DNA of 64,000 bases, taken from contig CM046869.1 of NCBI GenBank assembly GCA_025617745.1, positions 17,128,994 to 17,192,993 of the forward strand, read 5' to 3'. The DNA comes from Heliocidaris erythrogramma. Taxonomy: Eukaryota; Echinodermata; Echinoidea; Camarodonta; Echinometridae. Within the stretch, counting starts at the first letter, position 1, and each line of letters opens with the position of its first letter. Under the pieces are notes generated by a model. The model was not told the DNA's origin. It ran no database searches and saw only the letters and a list, made by a program, of their open reading frames with translations. This document shows positions 11,987 through 25,317 of this stretch, one piece after another. Position numbers and translations under genes: made by a program.

Positions 11987-12531
11987 TGCTGCTGTTAAAT
12001 GCCTATTAGTCTTGTGTGCAGGGCTGCAGGCATTTTACATGTACATGTAGTATGTACAAGCATATGCAGTATGTACATTTTACCTGTACATGATCCTCAT
12101 AGAATACCGATACATTTTATAGAATCATTCCTTGACCAAGCCAGGATTCTAGTAGACTTGATCGTTTGTGTTTTATTTCATGATGGTGAATTTACAATCA
12201 GAAATTTGAAGATAAACATCGGCTGCTGTTAAATGCCTATTAGTCTTGTGTGCAGGGCTGCAGGCATTTTACATGTACATGTAGTATGTACAAGCATATG
12301 CAGTATGTACATTTTACCTGTACATGATCCTCATAGAATACCGATACATTTTATAGAATGTACAAGCATATGCAGTATGTACATTTTACCTGTACATGAT
12401 CCTCATAGAATACCGATACATTTTATAGAATCATTCCTTGACCAAGCCAGGATTCTAGTAGACTTGATCGTTTGTGTTTTATTTCATGATGGTGAATTTA
12501 CAATCAGAAATTTGAAGATAAACATTTTCAA
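11987..12531. repeat. 234-bp tandem duplication with a nested 72-bp duplication
   Basis: A unit starting GCTGCTGTTAAATGCC and ending GAAGATAAACAT occurs twice (offset 234 bp). The second copy carries an extra tandem copy of an internal 72-bp piece starting GTACAAGCATATGCAG. The copies appear identical by eye, so both events are very recent or are assembly artefacts. Confidence 0.9.
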
Positions 12532-12759
12532 AAATTATTGAAACCTTTGAATGGCATTTTCATGGGCTACATCTACATGTTGCCTTTCATGTAGGCCTAC
12601 ATACATGTATGCCTTGCCCATGTACATGTATATTGATGTGAAAAAAGTGCTAAATTGTGCATATACACTACATAATACTGTACTGTAGGCTGGCTTACAT
12701 TACATACATGTACATGTATAGACCTGCATAGTTTGGAAACTTTGAGGAAAACAAATTAA

Positions 12760-13663
12760 AGGAGAATTAACCTCAAACAATAAAGACGATAGTGTTCAAA
12801 GGTGTTATTTATTCCTACTTGTTAGACTATATGGCTTCGCGTCAAAATATACGAGATCGATACGAATCAAGATTTTCTGAGCAAAATTTATCATCTGCTA
12901 GCAATATGTATCGTCTGCTAGCAATACATGGGGGCTGCCATTTTTTTTATGTGTACAAGAAGATTTTCTTAATCCAAATGCCCAATTGCCTTTTTCAAAA
13001 TTAAAAACCCATTTGAGATTTAAAATATAGAATAGATATGTCAATTTATTTTTAAACTGAAGATTTCCTTATATATTTCTGTTGAAAATCGATATTCGCT
13101 TAATATAAATCTATTTTCTAGATACTGTGACGCAATGGACGGAGCAAATTAATTCAAATTTTATGGATGCTTCTTCCCTGAGCATCTATAGCGGCAAACT
13201 ATGCATTCACCTGCTTTCGGATAATGGGACTTGAAAAGTCAGAATGCATGCTGCATATATTATGCTCTGCTCTGTTTGGCAAACCCAAGAAAATAGATTT
13301 TTGTTAAGCAAAACCAGACAATTTAAAAGTATCATTATAAAGATTTAATTTTTATAAATCATGTAAACACCCACTTTATATTTTTCGTCACATATGGGAT
13401 TTTAGGTAATGAAGAAAATCAATTTAGGTCTTGGATTCAAAATATCTTCCTGACCGGAACATTTCTCAATGGTTCATGTACAAATCCAAATCAGCAAGAA
13501 AATGGCAGCCCCCATGTAAATGAGTAGTAGACGATACCGGGTGTTGGAATATCTTTATTATACCCTTTTCTGATATCTTATTGGAAAATGATTTAGGCCA
13601 ATAAGTAGGAATATACTACACCTTTCAATATAAGTAAATTTGTACTCAGGGGTTAATTCTCCT
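12760..13663. mobile_element. TTAA-flanked inverted-repeat element, 904 bp
   Basis: The left end TTAA|AGGAGAATTAACC and the right end GGTTAATTCTCCT|TTAA are mirror images, with TTAA target duplications at 12756-12759 and 13664-13667. Subterminal inverted similarity extends inward, for example ACATGGGGGCTGCCATTTT near 12926 against its complement near 13499. TTAA duplication is the hallmark of piggyBac-type transposition; no transposase frame is present, so it is non-autonomous. Confidence 0.8.
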
Positions 13664-14443
13664 TTAATTTCTTGTGGTTATATTTTTGTTCAGATATAAA
13701 GTTGAATGCTAGTTTTGGCACAATACACTGATATTCATTTGATTGTTTATTTTACATGTATCTTCATTTACAGTACAATTTTTAAATAATGGAAAGGTGT
13801 ACTGCAAATCATGCAATACATTTGGATTTCAGTTTTAGTTCCAAAATAAACAACTTGTAAAATGCTTTACAGTACATGTACATGTACGTCACAAAAAGAA
13901 TTTAACGTCACTGAGCCATGGACAGGTCATTGTTAACATCCCCCTCAATATCTTTGTTGGTTCGAGAAACAACAAATCAGTGGAACTTTTTGGAACTATA
14001 CAAATAGACTATAACAAGAACAAAAGTAGAAAAAACAACAACTTAAAACAAAACAATACAAAAAACAAAAAACCTGAAAGAACAAAAACAAATAAACAAT
14101 AAAAAAACAACAAACAGAAATACATTTACATGTAGGGTGGAAACATGTACATGTATTGCTTTAAAAGTACCTTCCAAACAAATTTCCACCATATGATAGG
14201 CCAGTAGTTCCTTTGATAGCTCCATATATACAACTGCAAAAATCAAAATTATTCAATGAGAAACGTTAAATTGTAAAGTACTGTAGTATAATACAATGAC
14301 ATTGTAAGTCTGTCTGAAGCCCTTTTCATGTGTCTAAATGGGCCTCTATTTGCTAATGTACCTCATTCACATCCACAAGACCTACTACATGTACACCAGA
14401 CCGAACTAAACAATTACATTTACATTGCCTACATGTACATGTA

Positions 14444-14655
14444 TACTGTAAAAGTGGAAATTTTCGCGCGATTAATTTTTCGCGCTCGACTGAGTAAAGA
14501 GAATTTCGCGTGTTTTTAATTCGCTGACGCGCTAGGCGCATGGACAAAAGAATACATAAGCAAAAATATTCACATGTTTTTATTTTCGCGCACATTTCAT
14601 GCTGCGCGAAATGCGCGAAAATTTCCACACTGCGAAATATTCCACATTTACAGTA
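14444..14655. mobile_element. TACTGTAAA-type MITE, copy 1 (212 bp)
   Basis: The ends are TACTGTAAAAGTGGAAATTT and a right end finishing CCACATTTACAGTA, with CpG-rich TTCGCG motifs inside. TA at both ends suggests a TA target duplication. A second family member lies at 50843-51127. Confidence 0.75.
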
Positions 14656-16390
14656 CCCCTAATAGTCGGTGTGGAATCTGTTTGGCAGTGGGACTAAGGT
14701 ACAAAATGCAGTAGTGTTTACTTGTAAATGTACATGATATGTATGTTTTTGAAATAGTCTGGTGTTGAGAATAATATACGTTGAAAGTAAAAAGTTGGGG
14801 TTGAGAATATTTGTTAAAAGTAAAAAGTTAAGTTACATGATCTCATTTGTGATGGATGATTAATCATAATGTACCATTCATGTATCCCTTTAACTTTTAT
14901 GTTTTTATTCTTCAATCTACAAGTAAGCCAAAAGTCTAATAACAAATTTAAGGTCAGTAACACTAACATGTAAATAAATCTATATAGTGGTCTCCCTTTT
15001 TGAGAGCTCTTCCTATTTGACCTGCTCTTAGGGTGGAGTCATTGTCAATATTCCATGACCAGTCCGCAGAGGTTATTGACATGGTAAAAAGCCTATGCAG
15101 ATATTCATAAATTCATAGAGCCTATATCCTTGGCTGTCTCTATGCATTGATACTAGACCACCACATCCTAAACAGGATGACAATTCTTTGTCCTCAATAA
15201 ACTACATGTACCTACATGTATGTATTGTAAATTGGAATTGATAACTCATCTACATGTACCTATCTCGAATTGGAGCAATGAATTCCTTCCTTAATTCCTT
15301 TCTAGGAGTTGTAAAGCCTTGTACACATGACAGGGTAAATGAGTACCTTAAAAAATGGCCAATGCAAAATAAAAAACATTTCGGGTGAGGAAAAGTACTG
15401 TACATGTATGTAGCTGCAAACAAAGGCCCCTACATATATGTACATATACATGTACAATTGTACATGTATGTAAGTCTGTGTGGTAGAAGATACAGAAATG
15501 TAGTGCATACATGTACATGTACTACATGTATGTCATTTTATTTTCCTGAGCATTTTTTAGACGCAGTTACCACATATTTTGTCCCATGTAAGTTGCTGAT
15601 GACATCAATGATTTTCGTTTACTTGCATTTTATTAATTTGTTAGCCACGATTATACTTTGTACAGTACATACATGTATACTTTGTAGGGCCTTTATGTAA
15701 TAATGAAGCAAGACTCATTCTCTGTCTTTACAGTAAAAAAAGGGAATTTTGTATGATGGGAACCCTGTTCCCTCAGATTAAATTGGCTTCTTATCAGCTA
15801 TTTTTAGCCCCATTGATTTGACACTGTGTGGCTTAAATGATTATCCCTAGATTAATGAGCTTAGTTTGGAGATTGCCTGTTAGCCTAGAGCTAGTCTTTG
15901 ACACAGAATTTAATTATGGTATAATTAGTTTCCCACTATGATCTTGTGATTATGCCATGTGTTACTACTAGTAATGGTTATGACTATATTAAAACTGAAG
16001 TAATGAAAATAATAATGACAATGATGACTTTGCAAGCAAGTACAAGTACATGTTTGTAAAAGCATGATCGTAAGAATTTATTTTTCATCAATACCTGAAG
16101 TCCTGAACTTAAGTTTAAATGTGTACACATGTTTATACCAGGAGCTCCTTTGAATTTATATCAAGAACAGAGTTGAAAATCATTCAACCCTCCCAAAATA
16201 TGTTATTAATCATCCACTCACATTGAGGATGACTCTTGCTGAAAGGAATGTGTTGATTTCTGTCAACATCTGAAACTTGATACCGAAATAAAGCACAACT
16301 GTGCGTGTATTATTCATCAGAAATTTACTCTGAGGTGTCAAGCCAGCATCATCAGTGTTCGACGACAATCTGAAGATTAGGCCTACTTAA

Positions 16391-16973
16391 AGGCCAAGTC
16401 CACCTCAATATCAAGTTGATTTGAATAAACAGAGTAAAATTAAACAAGCCTAACAGTAAAAATTTCACTGAAATCGGATGTAAAATAAGAAAGTTATGGC
16501 ATTTTGAAGTTTTGCATTATTTCATGAAACAGTGATATCCATAACATGGGCGGTATGCAAATGAGTAAACCGATGATGTCATGCACTCACTTTTCCTTAT
16601 GTATTTTATTATATGAAATATCATATCATTTTTTTGCTTCAATAATGTAAAACATGGTTTGACTCCATATGGAACATGTAAAATCATCATTATTTTAACT
16701 TATTTTCATACAAGGAAGCGATTCTTTATTATCACATCTATAAAATTGAAATATTTGAAATTTCATATAATAAAATACATAAGGAAAAGTGAGTGTGTGA
16801 CATTTGCATACCGCCCATGTTATGCATATCACTGTTTCATGAAATAATGCAAAACTTCAAAATGCCATAACTTTCTTATTTTACATCCGATTTCAGTGAA
16901 ATTTTTACTGTTAGGCTTGTTTAATTTTACTCTGTTTATTCAAATCAACTTGATATTGAGGTGGACTTGGCCT
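16391..16973. mobile_element. Near-perfect palindromic TTAA MITE, 583 bp
   Basis: The element is flanked by TTAA at 16387-16390 and 16974-16977. It is almost entirely two inverted arms of about 240 bp beginning AGGCCAAGTCCACCTCAATA, separated by a short AT-rich centre. Only a few differences between arms are visible (for example TATCCATAACATGGGCGG against CCGCCCATGTTATGCATA). Non-autonomous and recently inserted; a transcript would form a long hairpin. Confidence 0.9.
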
Positions 16974-17289
16974 TTAAGATATAAATGTACATGTACATGT
17001 ACTTCTATATTGTTCAGTGTTTTAAAGACTAAAATATAAATTGAACATGTACCTGTAGGCAGATTAACCTATAAAGTGGAATGTGATGGATAGTGTAGAC
17101 ATAAAAAATGACAGAAGGTGCGTCTCCATCAGTCCAAGTTTGCTCAAGCTCGAGATTCTAACCTGATCAGTGCTTCTCGAGAAGTCAGAGTCAGAGTTTC
17201 AAAAACCCCGTCTCCATCAGCCCGAGTCAAGCGACTCCCGCTCGTTCTTGGAATAAACCCGAGCTACAGAGCATGCGCACTTCGAAGAT

Positions 17290-18095
17290 TGGACATCAAA
17301 GAAATATAAGATAAATGAAAAGAAAAGAGCAAAGAAATACATAAAGAAACATAAGAAAAAGGAATAGCAAGAAAAATGAACAAATACATAAAGAAACATA
17401 AGGAAAAAAGGATAGCAATAAAAACAAAGAAATACATTAGGAGAAAGAAATGAGAGAAGGAAAAACAAAGCAATATATAAGAAACGAAGAAACACATAAG
17501 GAAATATCAAGAGAAGAGGATAGAAAGAAGGACAAAGCAATACATAAGAATAGAAAGAATAATTGGGAGAAGAGAGAAGTAAAAACAAAGTAATACATAA
17601 GAAACAAAGAAATACATAAGGAATTATAAAGTGAAGATGATAGAACGAAGAACAAAGAAAAACATAAGAATACAAAGAAGAATACATAATGGGGGAAAAC
17701 AAAGTACATACATGTAAGAAAAAAAGAAAGGAATAAAAAACAGAAATTCATCAAGAAAGAATAAAGAGGGGAAAACAAAGAAATACATACAGTAAGGAAA
17801 GATAAAAAGAGAAGGAACATGAAGAAATATCAAGAGAAGAGGATAGAAAGAAGAACAAAGAAATACGTATGAATAGACAGAATAAAGAATGGAGAAAACA
17901 AAGAAATACAAAAAGATAGAAGGAAAACAAAGAAAATAAGAAATACATAAGAAACATAAAGAAAGAGGATAGCAAGAAGAACAAAGATATACATACATGT
18001 ACAAATAGAAAGATGAATAAATAATTGGGAGAATAAAGAAGGAGATAAATGAGAGAAGGAAAAACAAAGTAATACATAAGAAGCAAAGAAATACT
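17290..18095. repeat. Purine-rich degenerate minisatellite, about 800 bp
   Basis: The + strand is almost free of C and built of variants of AAGAAATACATAAG and AAAACAAAG. Long Phe/Leu/Ser-rich frames on the minus strand, which look like membrane proteins, are a consequence of this pyrimidine-rich composition. No conserved protein feature is present. Confidence 0.85.
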
Positions 18096-21000
18096 GCAGT
18101 ATCATGCAGTGTTCTGGAATTTCAGCTGCAATGCACAATGGGAATTGCTGTGTTCTGAATTAATTTACTGATGCACAGATTTTGTGGCCTTGATTTTTCA
18201 AAAAGTGAAAAATCCAACCTAATATTCAGAGCAATATTTTAAGAAAAATATTCAGAGAAAATGGAATAAAACTTGCTCCCAATAAATTTTACATCCTTCA
18301 ACTTAACAATGTAAAAACCTCAGTCTGTTACAAAGTATAATTTTTTAGTTATTAATGAGCAAAAGTTTCCACTGTTATTTTAAACACCTACATGTACATG
18401 TACAAAGATGTACAGTCCGTGAAATGCTGATTATGAAATGTCCTGTATACATGTAGTGTATTGGTATGTTGGCCTACCATGGATGTAACTGAACATGAAT
18501 GACCTTATTCACCCTGTGGTTCAATCTGTATTGAGTTCTACATGTACATGTACATACACTGTACATGTATATATGTGAGAGATCTGTTGGTGAATGATGT
18601 TCTGTTTACATTAGATCTTTGATACTGTGAGTCAGTAGATGCCAACACCCATTTCTGCATTAGAAGAATTTCATTCAGTTCAAATCCGGCCTTATTTGCA
18701 TTTTGATGACCGAGTGCAGGACAAATAATTGCTCTTGTGAAATCACTGAAAGGTTTTGGTAAAATGATTTACATTTTTAGGTTCATGATATCTGACATTG
18801 ATCAGTGTCAGTAATAGTTTTGAAAAAAGGGAATGAATTTACAAATAGACTAGATACATGTACATGTAGATGAATTGTTTCTGTACATCTTTTGTGCATG
18901 TGTTATGGTGGAAACAATTCATACTTGTATAAAAGGAAAAAAGCAAAGAAAATGGTGGAGAAAATGTAAAAAATATATTTATTTAAGGTGTACATGTACA
19001 TTTGTATACAGGCCTATTGTACCTGTTCCCATTTTGAGAAGAAGAGGGTTGAGGAAAGTACACATGTTAGACAAATAAATAAGTAATGGGGGCACACATT
19101 TCTGTAAAGATGACTTGAGAAAGATGACAGAGGAAAAAGAAGAGGAAGGGAAAGAAGAAATTTCTATAGCTGAGAGAAGATAAGTGGAAAGATAGGTCAT
19201 GGTTTGTTGAGGGTGATCCGGAGTCATTTAATGACTTCAGTTAGTGTAAAACTAGAAATTATTTGCGAACATTGAATGTGTGCTAAAATTTCGCGAGTAC
19301 ATGTACATTGTGAGTGGTTCCACCTTGCAATTTAATTTTCATGCCATGATATGATTGAAGCCCAAATGATCTGACTAGACACAGAATTTCTGCAAAATTT
19401 TTGCAAAAGTTTCTTGTGAAAATGGCTGTTTTATTGTACAATTAGAAAGAGTTTCATAGCGCAAACATTTCTGGTCTAATAGTAAATTATTAGGCCTACA
19501 TGTACATGTCTGGCAGACAGGACAGGGTATAGTGTTCAGTTTATCAAGGAAAGGTGCTCTACAAAATACCTGTAGGATTTCATGTGGTTTGTGGCCCTAT
19601 AAAAATTATGATGTACATGTACAGGAGACTGTATTGGTTATTGTGTAGACTACAGTTACAAACAGGTATACCTACATGTACACATGTAGGTAGGCCTATA
19701 CATCTTTGTGTGTACTTTAATACATGTATGTACATGTACATGTACATGTATGTTAGCCATTCCCATGATAAAATAGTCTAGCCAGGGAAATCCCTGGTCT
19801 AGCCTAATGTGTACTTCTAAGTGTACTTCTAATACCCTGCTTACAACATGGATGTACATGTAGGCCAATATTAATCAGGGTGGTTCAAGGGGTGGAGGAT
19901 GTGCCCCTGGCAAAATTCATTTTGGTATATTTTGAGTACACAAAATATAAGAATGTGATTGTTATTTGCTTGTCAGAGAGTTTTTTTCTCTGATCCAACA
20001 CCTTTCTACATACTGTAGACCAACGTTTTTAGTGATGTGACCAGCTCAAAAGGCTTGCATACAAACATGTAGATGTACAGATGTATAAGTAGAGTAAAAT
20101 GTTCACAGTACGTTCAAATTATGTACATTGTATGTATTCAGCAAGAGGTTTCATGAAAAGATTGTAAAGCAACAATACTCCTGAATTCCTGTTCTGACGT
20201 GTACATGTACACCGCCCAGTTAATACCAAGAGATTTCAGCTTTATTGAAGTTTACATTGTACGTGTATGAATGGTATTGTAGAAATGGATTGCATTTCAA
20301 TTGTGGATATGATGTGAAGTGGTCTTGAACTCAAATGCAAATAGAATGTGTAAACATAAGAGAACTTCCGGTATAAAGCTTGTATTTGAAATGTAAGCCA
20401 CTGATCCAAATTCCAAACTTAAATTTTCACAAATTTGAGGAAAAGTGAGAATTGTCACTAAGCAATACTTTGCATGCAACATTTATTGGCAGTAAAATTA
20501 ACAGTATTTTTGAAAAGTGTTTCCTGTTTTGATATATCTGAAGAATTACAGTGTACCAGCCAGAAAATGGGAATGTTTGGTAAAGCTTCACACCAAATAT
20601 TTAGGGCCTACATTTGTACATACATGTACATGTACAGGACCTGTACTTGTGTACCCTTCGATAGGCTTCATAGCTATCTTGAAGATCAGGGGAAACCTGG
20701 GAAATGAATTCCCCTTTTATAATCAAGGAAAAGTCAGGAAAATCAAGAAAAAAATTGGGGAATTTCATTGATCCAAATAGGAAGTAGTCAGTCTCTTTAA
20801 TATTTGTCTTGTGTCCATGAGGCATTTCAAAGACATTTTGAAGGCTTCTCAAATGGGACATACATGTACATGTACATAATGATCCTGGAAGTTTGATACA
20901 TACATGTACATGTACTCCATCAGGGAAAAATCAGGGAATTTGTTTTCATGAAATGCCAGGAAATCTTAAGGACAGAGCTACATGTAATTGCTTAGATTAA

Positions 21001-21689
21001 TGTACTTATTTCATTGCTGAATTTGGCATGAAATATTCAGGATGGAAACAAATGCAATTTTCCATTTTGGTTTCTGAAAGAAAAAAAAAGTCTTATTCCA
21101 AACATTGTGTGCCTACATAGTCTACATGTATCTACATGTACATCTATAACATATGTTACATGGAATGTACGTTTGAGGTACAATATTTGAATTATTATTA
21201 AAAGTGGGATATGATCCCTGTGCCATGCTGTTGAACATCCCCATTCCTTGGGATTCACGCAATATTGTACGCTAATTGGATAGAATGTGATCTGTACATG
21301 TAGGATCAGCCAATCCGCAGGTCCCCTAAAAGCGCGCTATTTTATATCCAATTCTGCCTGACTATGAATACATAATGAGCAAGAACAGCCAGGAACATCT
21401 CATTTGCAAACTATTGAATAGACTACTTATCATTCACCAATCGTCATGAGTTATACATCAAATAAAAGAAGAGGGATCAGAGATTTGTGACATGCTTTTA
21501 TTGTGTTCAAAATAAAAGACGAAATTGGTATAAAATGGTGTTCCTTTTATGAAAAAAATGGAAATTAAATGAAATATAAATCTGGCCAAATCTACCATAG
21601 TTTCATTGTGAGCCAGGGCAAATTTGACATGAGCGTAAAGGGCATTTTCTGTACTTTCCAAAGATTGAAATAACATTAATGTGCACTTC

Positions 21690-21992
21690 ATGACAGGGTC
21701 AGGATCCAGCAATATGTAACCAATGTACACACTTTGTCTTTAAAAAAGTCAATTCCAGCATTTTGATTGGTTACCACCACGCAAAATGTTTTCTCACAGC
21801 CAGGCAACAGCTATGCGCATGTTTGCGCAAGGATGAAGCAACAGGTTGCGCAATGTTTCATTCAACATTCAACGCGCACTTGGTTACGGATGGCTCGCTT
21901 GCCAATCACAGGGCTAAGATTCTATGGTCTTGACCATGGTCTTGACAACGGATGATCTGCGGCTGAATATTGCTGGATCCTGACTCTGTCAT
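21690..21992. mobile_element. Inverted-repeat element, about 303 bp
   Basis: The left end ATGACAGGGTCAGGATCCAG is mirrored by the right end CTGGATCCTGACTCTGTCAT, and AATAT follows inward on both sides. No coding potential. The family was not recognised. Confidence 0.75.
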
Positions 21993-22899
21993 AAATTTAT
22001 GGATGATTTGAATGTAACGATGAAAAAGATGAGATTCCAGCGCTTCCATACATATGCGTCTTGATGGCGGCTCATATACTTTTTATATGTCTTTTAACAA
22101 CTTGAAATCTTGTGAAAAAAAGGCTTTTGTATGACTATTTCATCAGTTATTTTAAACATTTTATTTTTAAAATTCTGACTAAAACAAAATATCCCTGTGT
22201 TGGTAAACTATTCATTTATTTTTGCAGAAAGTCTAATGAGCACAGCATTAATATTTATTGAAGAGCATAATTTTAAAGATGACCATGCGATACAGCCGGC
22301 TGGGTGCAGGGAGAAAGTCCATTTCGGGCACTGGAAATAAAATGCGCGATTTTTGCTCATTTGCATACCACCTGCGGTCTGACTGGGATGTGATAGATTT
22401 TTAGCAAATTCATACAGTATTGTCGACAGAGATACATGTACTCAGATAGCAAGGGAGATGTTTTTCATTCCATCACAGGCCCAAACAATTTGTAACTCCA
22501 GGGCCTCTAACCCAGTTATTCCAATACACCGCCTTGCATGCTTCAATCAATGAAGATTGCATTTGAAGGATATCTAATCGGACTCCAGAGATGAGATAGT
22601 GTCTTATGATTTACGGCTGAACAACATCTGTATCGGGGTGCAGATGATATCGTTTTCCTCTGAAGCTTGGGAGACTAATGAAAAAGAACTCCTCATTGGA
22701 AGAAAAAAATATGTATACAGTATAGGCCAAAATGTGCATCTTTGAACTGTGTCATAATTGAGTATACATGTACATGTAGTCAGCAACTGAGAGTAGTCAA
22801 TAGTATTACAGATGTAAACAAAACAGAGTTCCATACGATTTATGCACAATAAAGATTGAAATTGACTTAGAAGCTAAAGTTTTGTTGATTGCAATAATT

Positions 22900-22946
22900 G
22901 TATCCCCCGGCAGTATGCCGGAGGATACTTTGGATTCAGCAGCGTT

Positions 22947-22977
<31 letters not shown>

Positions 22978-24632
22978 GTCACATTCTTGTGTGCGCTCTA
23001 GCGGTCACATTTCTCGACGAATTTCTTTCAGACTTCCTGTGGACGTGTATCTTGGTAAAATCTGGACCCCTATAGTTTCTGGTGATGCTGCCCCCAGTGT
23101 TCCGTCTTTTATAGGGTAAAAGGCCATATTTTTGGGGAAAGTTTGTGTGCGCTCTAGCGGTCACATTTCTCAACGGATTTTGTTCAAATTTTGTATGAAG
23201 GTGTCTCTTGGTAAAATCTGGAACCCTATAGATTTTGGTGATGCTGCCCCCAGTGTTCAGTCTTTTATAGGGTCAAAGGTCATATTTTGATAGATGTCTT
23301 GTGTGTACTCTTGTGTGCGCTCTAGCGGTCACATTTCTCAACGGATTTCGTTCAAATTGTGCATGAAGGTGTCTCTTGGTGTAATTTAAAAACCTATAGT
23401 GTTTGGTGATGCTGCCATCAGTGTTCCGTCTTTTATAGGGTCAAAGGTCATACTTCAGGGCATGGCGTGAGTGCACTCTGCAGGCCACATTTCTCAACGG
23501 ATTTTGTTCAAATTTTGTATGGAGCTGTATCTTGGTATAATCTACACATGTTTAATTTTTGGTGATGCTGCCCTCATTGTTCCGTCCTTTATAGGGTCAA
23601 AGGTCATTTTTCCATTTCTTGCACTCTTCTGCATTTCTCTACGGATTTCGTTCAAATTTTGCATGAAGGTGTCCCTTGGTGTAATCTAAAAATCTGTACT
23701 TTTTGGTGATGCTGCCACCAGTGTCCCGTCTTTTATAGGGTCAAAGGTCATACTTCAAGGGATGGCATGAGTTCACTCTGCAGGCCACATTTCTTGATGG
23801 ATTTCTTTCAAATTTTGTATGGAGATGTATCTTGGTATAATCTACACATCTTTACTGTTTGGTGATGCTGCCCTCATTGTTCCGTCCTTTATAGGGTCAA
23901 AGCTCATTTGTCCCTTTTGTGCACTCTTACTTCTGCATTTCTTGACGGATTTCATTCAAATTTTGTATGGAGATGTATCTTGGTATAATCTACACATATT
24001 TAATTTTTGGTGATGCTGCCCTCATTGTTCCGTCCTTTATAGGGTCAAAGGTCATTTTTCCATTTCTTGCACTCTTACTTCTGCATTTCATGACGGATTT
24101 CGATCATTTCGTTCAAATTTTGCATGAAGGTGTCTCTTTGTGTAATCTAAAAACCTATAGTTTTGGTGATGCTGCCACCAGTGTTCCGTCTTTTATAGGG
24201 TCAAAGGTCATACTTCAGGGCATGGCGTGAGTGCACTCTGCAGGCCACATTTCTTGATGGATTTCTTTCAGATTTTGTATGTAGGTCCATTATAGATTAC
24301 ACCTCTACAGTTTTTGGTGATGCTGCCTCTAGTGTTCCGTCTTTCATAGGATCAAAGGTCATATTTTAGTGGATGGCTTATGTGCGCTCTGAGGTCATAC
24401 ATGTATTTCTTCCGAATTTTCTATAAAAATGCATTATACTCTAATCTGCACAAATCGTTTTGGTAATGCTGCTCCTAGTGTTGACAATATTCCGGGCCAC
24501 TGGCGGCAATTTCTACACCATCCTTTTGTTTGAGGGAGGGGATGGGGGAGGGTCTTTGTCCCTCCTTCAAATCACTGCCAGTGCCGGGGGATACATTTCG
24601 CATTGCGCGGCACCAGCAATGCACATTTCTAG
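22900..24632. mobile_element. Helentron-like non-autonomous element with about ten ~150-bp repeats
   Basis: Perfect 13-bp inverted repeats, GTATCCCCCGGCA at 22900-22912 and TGCCGGGGGATAC at 24582-24594, bracket a tandem array. The array landmark GGTGATGCTGCC recurs near 23081, 23237, 23405, 23561, 23705, 23861, 24009, 24165 and 24316, with a variant near 24462, giving spacings of 144-168 bp. After the right repeat comes a hairpin GCATTGC (24600-24606) / GCAATGC (24616-24622), then ACATTT and CTAG|T. Subterminal inverted repeats, an internal minisatellite, a 3' hairpin and a CTRR-like end are the published architecture of non-autonomous Helitron/Helentron elements. A (CGC)n run (about 22948-22977) lies inside. 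No Rep/helicase is present. Confidence 0.65.
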
Positions 24633-25051
24633 TTTTATAATGATGTTTCAATTTTGATTTGATTATTTTGCGGCATGAAACTTTCGTGACACTCGACCAC
24701 TCACTAAATTTGCGAAAGTTTCATGCACACGAAATCTGGTTTTACAGTTGTCAGTAATTGAGGATAGCCAATGAAGAGCTTGTTGAAATTGATTTTTAAA
24801 CCTACACTACATGTATAAAGTTCAATCATTTTTATTGTGCAATTATAAGATGAAGCTTTCCAATTATATGCTAGAATGTTCTGCAATATTTTGTAATTAT
24901 ATTTTCACAAACTACATTGTACTAGACATTTTATGATTATATCACTGAACTAGATCCGTTGTGTAATTTAGAACAATATCAAACATATAAAGATAACTCA
25001 TATACAGTATCAGTACATTATACTAAAAAGTACATGTAAACTGCGGACAGG

Positions 25052-25317
25052 CACTATGAACACGATGACAAAGTGAGCGGACAAAATATACAGCTCCTCA
25101 TTGTACCCTCTACAATTGCTCTGGTAGACAAAAGAACATCCCTTCATTACTATTATGTAAAATAAGCAGAACAGGTGAATATGCATGTGACATCTGTTCT
25201 ACATATTTTTACATAATAGCAATGAAGGGATGTTCTTTTGTCTACCAGGGCAATTGTGGAAGGTACAATGAGGAACTGTATATTTTGTCCGCTTCTTTGT
25301 TTGCCATGTTCATAGTG
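25052..25317. repeat. Long inverted repeat / hairpin, arms about 123 bp
   Basis: The left arm (25052-25174), starting CACTATGAACA, is mirrored by the right arm (25194-25317), ending TGTTCATAGTG, with a 19-nt loop. Arms are about 90% complementary. It abuts the left end of the next element. It may be a MITE or a structural RNA precursor; no flanking duplication was established. Confidence 0.8.

Noticed and set aside
17217..18138. Several overlapping minus-strand frames of 77-161 residues rich in Phe/Leu/Ser, like membrane proteins
   Set aside because: They run antisense through an A/G-only degenerate repeat; all three frames are open because of composition and no conserved feature is present.
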